From DASWIV01 sp036397475 (GTDB lineage: Bacteria > JAJVIF01 > JAPKYR01): DNA of 8,271 nt. Location: the NCBI GenBank assembly GCA_036397475.1, contig DASWIV010000342.1:1-8271 (forward strand), written 5' to 3'. The notes under the pieces were generated by a model. The model was not told the DNA's origin. It saw only the letters and a program-made list of their open reading frames with translations, and ran no database searches. Positions 5,694-8,271 of the stretch are shown here, piece after piece (the stretch's first letter is position 1; each line of letters starts with the position of its first letter). The position numbers and the translations under genes were made by a program.

Positions 5694-6858
5694 TCCCGAG
5701 ATGCGATTGGCCATCAGGCTGGGAAACTCTCTTCTGCTTTTTCTCACCCTCGACAACTGTCCTCTGCACTCCACCTTTCAGCCTCTCATACCTGCCATCG
5801 ATCTTATCGCTCGGAACAAATTTTCTTGATTTGTCCTCTTCAACATCCTGCTCGTCAGTCATCAGGTGATATAGTTCTGACATCGTGACATACATCGGTT
5901 TCCTGCCGGCGTCTGTAATCATCGATTCAATAGACTGAAGATTTTCCCTGACAATTTCATCCCCCCCACGGATCATTTCCCCATCGGGAACTGACCGTCC
6001 GGATGCCTGCAGCGGATGAATGATAAGCATAAGGTAATCGAGGTTATGAATCTTATGCGAAAGGCCAGACTTTATTCTTTCCGGATCGAATGAAAGATCA
6101 ACATATCGCCGCGGTGGAGGCAGGGACGGGTCTATCGAATCGTAGGGAGCGCGAATTTCCGCCATCGTGAACGGAATCTCGAGTAATTCCAGCGGAGCTT
6201 CACCGTCAACATTATCTCCTTCACCGAGTGTCCGGGGCGGACGCCGGTAATCTCCACGTGCGGGATGATATGGCTTGTTCGGAGTGATCTCCCAGTCGAA
6301 CCAGCGGTGTCCATCGTCCCGCACACGTCCCGGAAGCGCGGACGCGTCGACAAGCAGTCCGGCTGAATTAAGGAAATTCATAAGTTCCGACGAGCACGCG
6401 GATTCACCGATCCTGCATGATGTCGGTTTCCATCCATCCATGGTGATTTCATTCCAGATTTTCTCGGCTTCAACCGCAAGGCGCTTCCCGTCACGAATTG
6501 GGAGCCAGCCCTTGCCTGTACGGCGGTACAGGTGCGGGTGCCAGCTTACTTCACCGCCGTGGAGCTGGATCTCGTCCCAGAATTTTATCCACCCGCGATA
6601 AAGTCCGCTCACACGCCCGACAGTATCCCCAACCTGCCCGTCGGCACGGACAAACCAGGTGGTCGAGCCTTTGTAGCCGTGATTTTTATTTATGGCCGAG
6701 GAGATGAGGTCGTTGATTCCCGGTAGCGTGTTCATCACTTCGCGGAATTTCGATTTACGTATGCCAGGCGAATACGCACCGTCGCACACGTCTACCGTAA
6801 TGAGCACGGGGAGTGTTCGCTGTGACAGGTTGACACCGTCGCGGATGTAGGATCCCAT
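5641..6858 (-). CDS. NodB-like polysaccharide deacetylase family protein
   Basis: Members of this superfamily remove N- or O-acyl groups from polysaccharides with a divalent metal held by one Asp and two His. The 405-residue protein shows motif 1 as TVDVCDG at 21-27 (D23 and D26 candidate acids). It shows a metal-site region with SWHPHLYR at 105-112 (H107, H109). Motif 3 is CRIGESACSSEL running to DASALPGR between 148 and 178, followed by PYHPARGDY, LLEIPFT at 225-231 and LIIHP at 278-282. This resembles deacetylases of capsule or exopolysaccharide clusters. No signal peptide or membrane segment was seen, so it looks cytoplasmic. The ATG at 6858 is chosen because AGGAGG lies 5 nt upstream; the frame stays open for 85 more codons into non-coding, repeat-bearing sequence. 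Residues ~336-405 form a charged, basic tail beyond the domain, and its last 18 codons overlap the AbiEi gene. The substrate is unknown. Confidence 0.8.
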   Translation of the reverse strand: MGSYIRDGVNLSQRTLPVLITVDVCDGAYSPGIRKSKFREVMNTLPGINDLISSAINKNHGYKGSTTWFVRADGQVGDTVGRVSGLYRGWIKFWDEIQLHGGEVSWHPHLYRRTGKGWLPIRDGKRLAVEAEKIWNEITMDGWKPTSCRIGESACSSELMNFLNSAGLLVDASALPGRVRDDGHRWFDWEITPNKPYHPARGDYRRPPRTLGEGDNVDGEAPLELLEIPFTMAEIRAPYDSIDPSLPPPRRYVDLSFDPERIKSGLSHKIHNLDYLMLIIHPLQASGRSVPDGEMIRGGDEIVRENLQSIESMITDAGRKPMYVTMSELYHLMTDEQDVEEDKSRKFVPSDKIDGRYERLKGGVQRTVVEGEKKQKRVSQPDGQSHLGTKPTNPRGQRGPRTRRG

Positions 6859-6863
6859 AAGTC

Positions 6864-6869
6864 CCTCCT
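6864..6869 (-). promoter_or_regulatory. Ribosome binding site of the deacetylase gene
   Basis: The minus strand reads AGGAGG, 5 nt before the ATG at 6858. It settles the start against upstream in-frame codons. A possible -10 TAAAAT sits at 6910-6905 on the minus strand, but without a convincing -35. Confidence 0.8.
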
Positions 6870-7102
6870 CGGGTATATGTAGTTTGAAAACTCCTCTACA
6901 GGACATTTTACTACATCCGGAGGCAGGATAAAACCGGGGGAGATTATTGAGTGATATGCGTTGCAGGCGAGTGCCGAATTTGATGGATATGGTCACACGA
7001 TTTTGCCTTCCAGGGCAAATGGTGACATGGAAGAGTGTGGCATCTGGAGCAGGCGCGGTGAGCGGTTTCCTGGAGGAGGTCGGGCAGCCTTTTGATTTTA
7101 CT

Positions 7103-7172
7103 GGGCGAAGCAAGGGTCGCCCCTACAATAGATTTGTGCGTTATTCCTGTAGGGGCGATGCTTGCCTCGCCC
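7103..7172. repeat. 70-bp inverted-repeat element with two 25-nt arms
   Basis: The left arm 7103-7127 is the reverse complement of the right arm 7148-7172 with 3 mismatches in 25 positions. The 20-nt spacer is 7128-7147. Each arm in the outward reading starts TGTAGGGGCGA and ends TCGCCC, so each can also fold alone (GGGCGA with TCGCCC). This type of TGTAGGGGCG palindromic unit is, from general knowledge, widely scattered between genes in many unrelated bacteria and resembles REP or MITE-like elements. There is no transposase here. No flanking target-site duplication was obvious. Confidence 0.75.
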
Positions 7173-7364
7173 CTCGGCTCATCAGAGACTCACATTTTAA
7201 GGATTTTCGAGGGGGTTACAAAAAGAAACATGAATATTTTTATGGCTCATCCTCTACTAAATTCCCTCGGCAGGAGCCTCACGAATTTACTAGAGGGCAC
7301 CCGGGACACGCTGCTTTTGAAAGGTGGGGGAATAGGCTGAGTAGTGCTGGATTGGAATGGTAGG

Positions 7365-7395
7365 ATCCCGGATCCGCCGCGGCGGACGGGATTTT
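7365..7395. repeat. GC-rich palindrome followed by T's, possible terminator
   Basis: ATCCCG (7365-7370) pairs with CGGGAT (7387-7392). Inside is the perfect palindrome TCCGCCGCGGCGGA (7373-7386), with GA at 7371-7372 left unpaired. Four T's (7392-7395) follow on the plus strand. It could end a plus-strand transcript, but no plus-strand gene precedes it closely. It may instead be a dispersed palindromic repeat. Confidence 0.5.
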
Positions 7396-7417
7396 GCTGT
7401 GATAATTTCATCTGAAT

Positions 7418-7451
7418 CGGCTACAAAACTAAGGGAAGAGTTTTATAGCCG
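7418..7451. repeat. Hairpin of 13 paired positions with one mismatch
   Basis: CGGCTACAAAACT (7418-7430) faces AGTTTTATAGCCG (7439-7451) around an 8-nt loop, with a single C/A mismatch. No T-run follows on the plus strand. It is either a structured RNA segment or a DNA inverted repeat. It lies 27 bp after the GC-rich palindrome. Confidence 0.5.
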
Positions 7452-7683
7452 GCACCCGGGGAAGACGTGTAACAGCGACAATCAATAGTCAAACAATTGG
7501 AAAGAGATCTTTCCAGATCAAGTATTTAATGCCAAAGCGTCAATCAAATAGATGTCAGTTTTGCAAAGGAGCCGGGTTACCTTTCGGTTTCGGCAACTTA
7601 TTGCGGCATAGTCGTTATCTTCATGGCACATCCTTATCTCAAGGCTGAATAGTCGATATTGCAGTCATATGAGGTAGCCTAAA

Positions 7684-7692
7684 TGGTATAAT
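7684..7692 (+). promoter_or_regulatory. Extended -10 promoter of the right-hand lipoprotein
   Basis: TGG-TATAAT at 7684-7692 is a perfect -10 hexamer with the extended TGn. A -35-like TTGCAG lies at 7659-7664 but is 22 nt away, too far for a standard spacer, so the extended -10 may be what matters. The expected start is near 7699, which coincides with the GTG candidate start codon. Confidence 0.55.
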
Positions 7693-7698
7693 TGGCAT

Positions 7699-8271
7699 GT
7701 GGGAAGTAGCATCCGAAATCATGAAGTCTGGTTTGCACCGCACATTTGGTTGCCTCTTTTTGTATTCGTGACCTTGCTACCCGGTTGTGCGGGGGGTAGC
7801 GACCCGCTTACGCCCGATATCACCGATCAGATCGAACAGCCGGAACCGAAAACGGACGCAGCAGCCGATGAAGGCAACTATTACGTCCTCGGAGCCTACG
7901 AGATGCTATTTGATCCGGTAACCGAATCGCTGCAAATCGTCCGGTCAAGGGAGCTACTCGAACATTACATCAATGTTACCCATTTCCTGTTTCCGCCTGA
8001 ATGCGAGGATTGCGTTGACGTAGAGATCGATTTCTGGGACTCTGAAACCGGAGAGTTGCTAGTTCATGGGACAATGAAGAATCCTATGAATTTCGATGTG
8101 TACGTTCCCCGTGTGGTGTTTTTGTTCCCCGACATTGACTACAACATCGACCTTTGCCTCGGGTATACCGATAGGTACCACGACGGCGATGGACCAGAGC
8201 GTGACCCGTTTGTTTATGCGAGATACGGGTCCGAATTTGATCCTGTGGAACCCGATCAAGAGATAAGCCGC
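7699..8271 (+). CDS. Lipoprotein of unknown function (partial, C-terminus off right edge)
   Basis: An open frame runs to the right edge (191 codons from GTG 7699) with no stop. The in-frame stop upstream is at 7675. The hydrophobic stretch IWLPLFVFVTLLPG ends in Cys30, giving lipobox LPGC, followed by a Gly/Ser and then a Pro/Glu-rich spacer, so export and lipidation are likely. The mature part opens with 'YYVLGAYEMLFDP' and has a CxxC pair (C102, C105) in PPECEDC, and an Asp-rich segment near residues 165-175. I do not recognise a characterised family. The start is uncertain: GTG 7699 has no ribosome site. An ATG at 7721 in the +1-shifted frame gives a signal-like start but stops at 7769-7771, just before the lipobox. 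A frameshift or leaderless start is possible. Confidence 0.7.
   Translation, partial: MGSSIRNHEVWFAPHIWLPLFVFVTLLPGCAGGSDPLTPDITDQIEQPEPKTDAAADEGNYYVLGAYEMLFDPVTESLQIVRSRELLEHYINVTHFLFPPECEDCVDVEIDFWDSETGELLVHGTMKNPMNFDVYVPRVVFLFPDIDYNIDLCLGYTDRYHDGDGPERDPFVYARYGSEFDPVEPDQEISR

Larger units (their letters stand above)
6870..7698. other. Long non-coding gap with repeats and hairpins
   Basis: About 830 bp hold no ORF that I can support. Open frames on both strands give translations without recognisable domains, and some run through the inverted-repeat element at 7103-7172. Within the gap are that element, a GC-rich palindrome at 7365-7395, a 13-bp hairpin at 7418-7451, a short palindrome at 7498-7515 (TGGAAAGA-GA-TCTTTCCA), and an extended -10 promoter at 7684-7692. 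No tRNA-like T-loop or acceptor pairing was seen. Confidence 0.65.

Noticed and set aside
6859..7113. 85-residue N-terminal extension of the deacetylase
   Set aside because: The frame is open, but the extension runs back into the edge of the inverted-repeat element and shows no family similarity. The ATG at 6858 has an AGGAGG site.
6947..7363. 138-codon plus-strand ORF
   Set aside because: It starts at a TTG, reads straight through the inverted repeat at 7103-7172 (giving the 'SKGRPYN'-type peptide this repeat commonly yields), and shows no domain.
8059..8259. 66-codon minus-strand ORF inside the right-hand lipoprotein
   Set aside because: The plus-strand frame carries the lipobox and a protein-like composition through the whole segment, so the minus frame is a shadow.

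Overview
The window looks like bacterial chromosome from an organism I cannot name. It holds a complete dnaA and strong Shine-Dalgarno sites on most genes. Two genes have lipoprotein signal peptides with a lipobox cysteine. One large secreted protein uses Kre9/KNH-like 'SPNGGE' repeats and an SBBP-type propeller, a style frequent in uncultured, Gram-negative-like phyla with large secretomes. Nothing here fixes the phylum. There are no rRNA, tRNA, phage, transposase or CRISPR genes.

Layout. 1-2930 (minus): the N-terminal 976 codons of a very large lipoprotein that runs off the left edge. It has a signal peptide, five tandem ~100-residue Kre9/KNH-like modules and at least seven propeller blades. 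2931-3156: AT-rich leader of that gene and a strong hairpin terminator behind dnaA. 3157-4593 (minus): dnaA, complete. 4594-4907: a divergent promoter region with several small palindromes. 4908-5693 (plus): an AbiEi-family (COG5340) winged-helix antitoxin/regulator without its usual AbiEii toxin partner. 5641-6858 (minus): a NodB-like polysaccharide deacetylase whose basic C-terminal tail overlaps the end of the AbiEi gene by 53 bp in convergent orientation. 6859-7698: about 840 bp without a convincing gene. It contains a 70-bp inverted-repeat element, a GC-rich palindrome followed by T's, other hairpins and, at its right end, an extended -10 promoter. 7699-8271 (plus): the N-terminal part of a second lipoprotein of unknown function that runs off the right edge.

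Working together. The genes do not form an obvious operon. dnaA and the AbiEi gene are divergent and share a regulatory region. The AbiEi and deacetylase genes converge and overlap. The two lipoproteins and the deacetylase suggest an envelope or surface-polysaccharide theme, but that is inference. dnaA is not followed by dnaN or recF here and no clear DnaA box was seen, so an origin is not supported. The most interesting points are the orphan AbiEi gene facing dnaA, the convergent coding overlap, and the repeat- and hairpin-rich gap before the right-hand lipoprotein.
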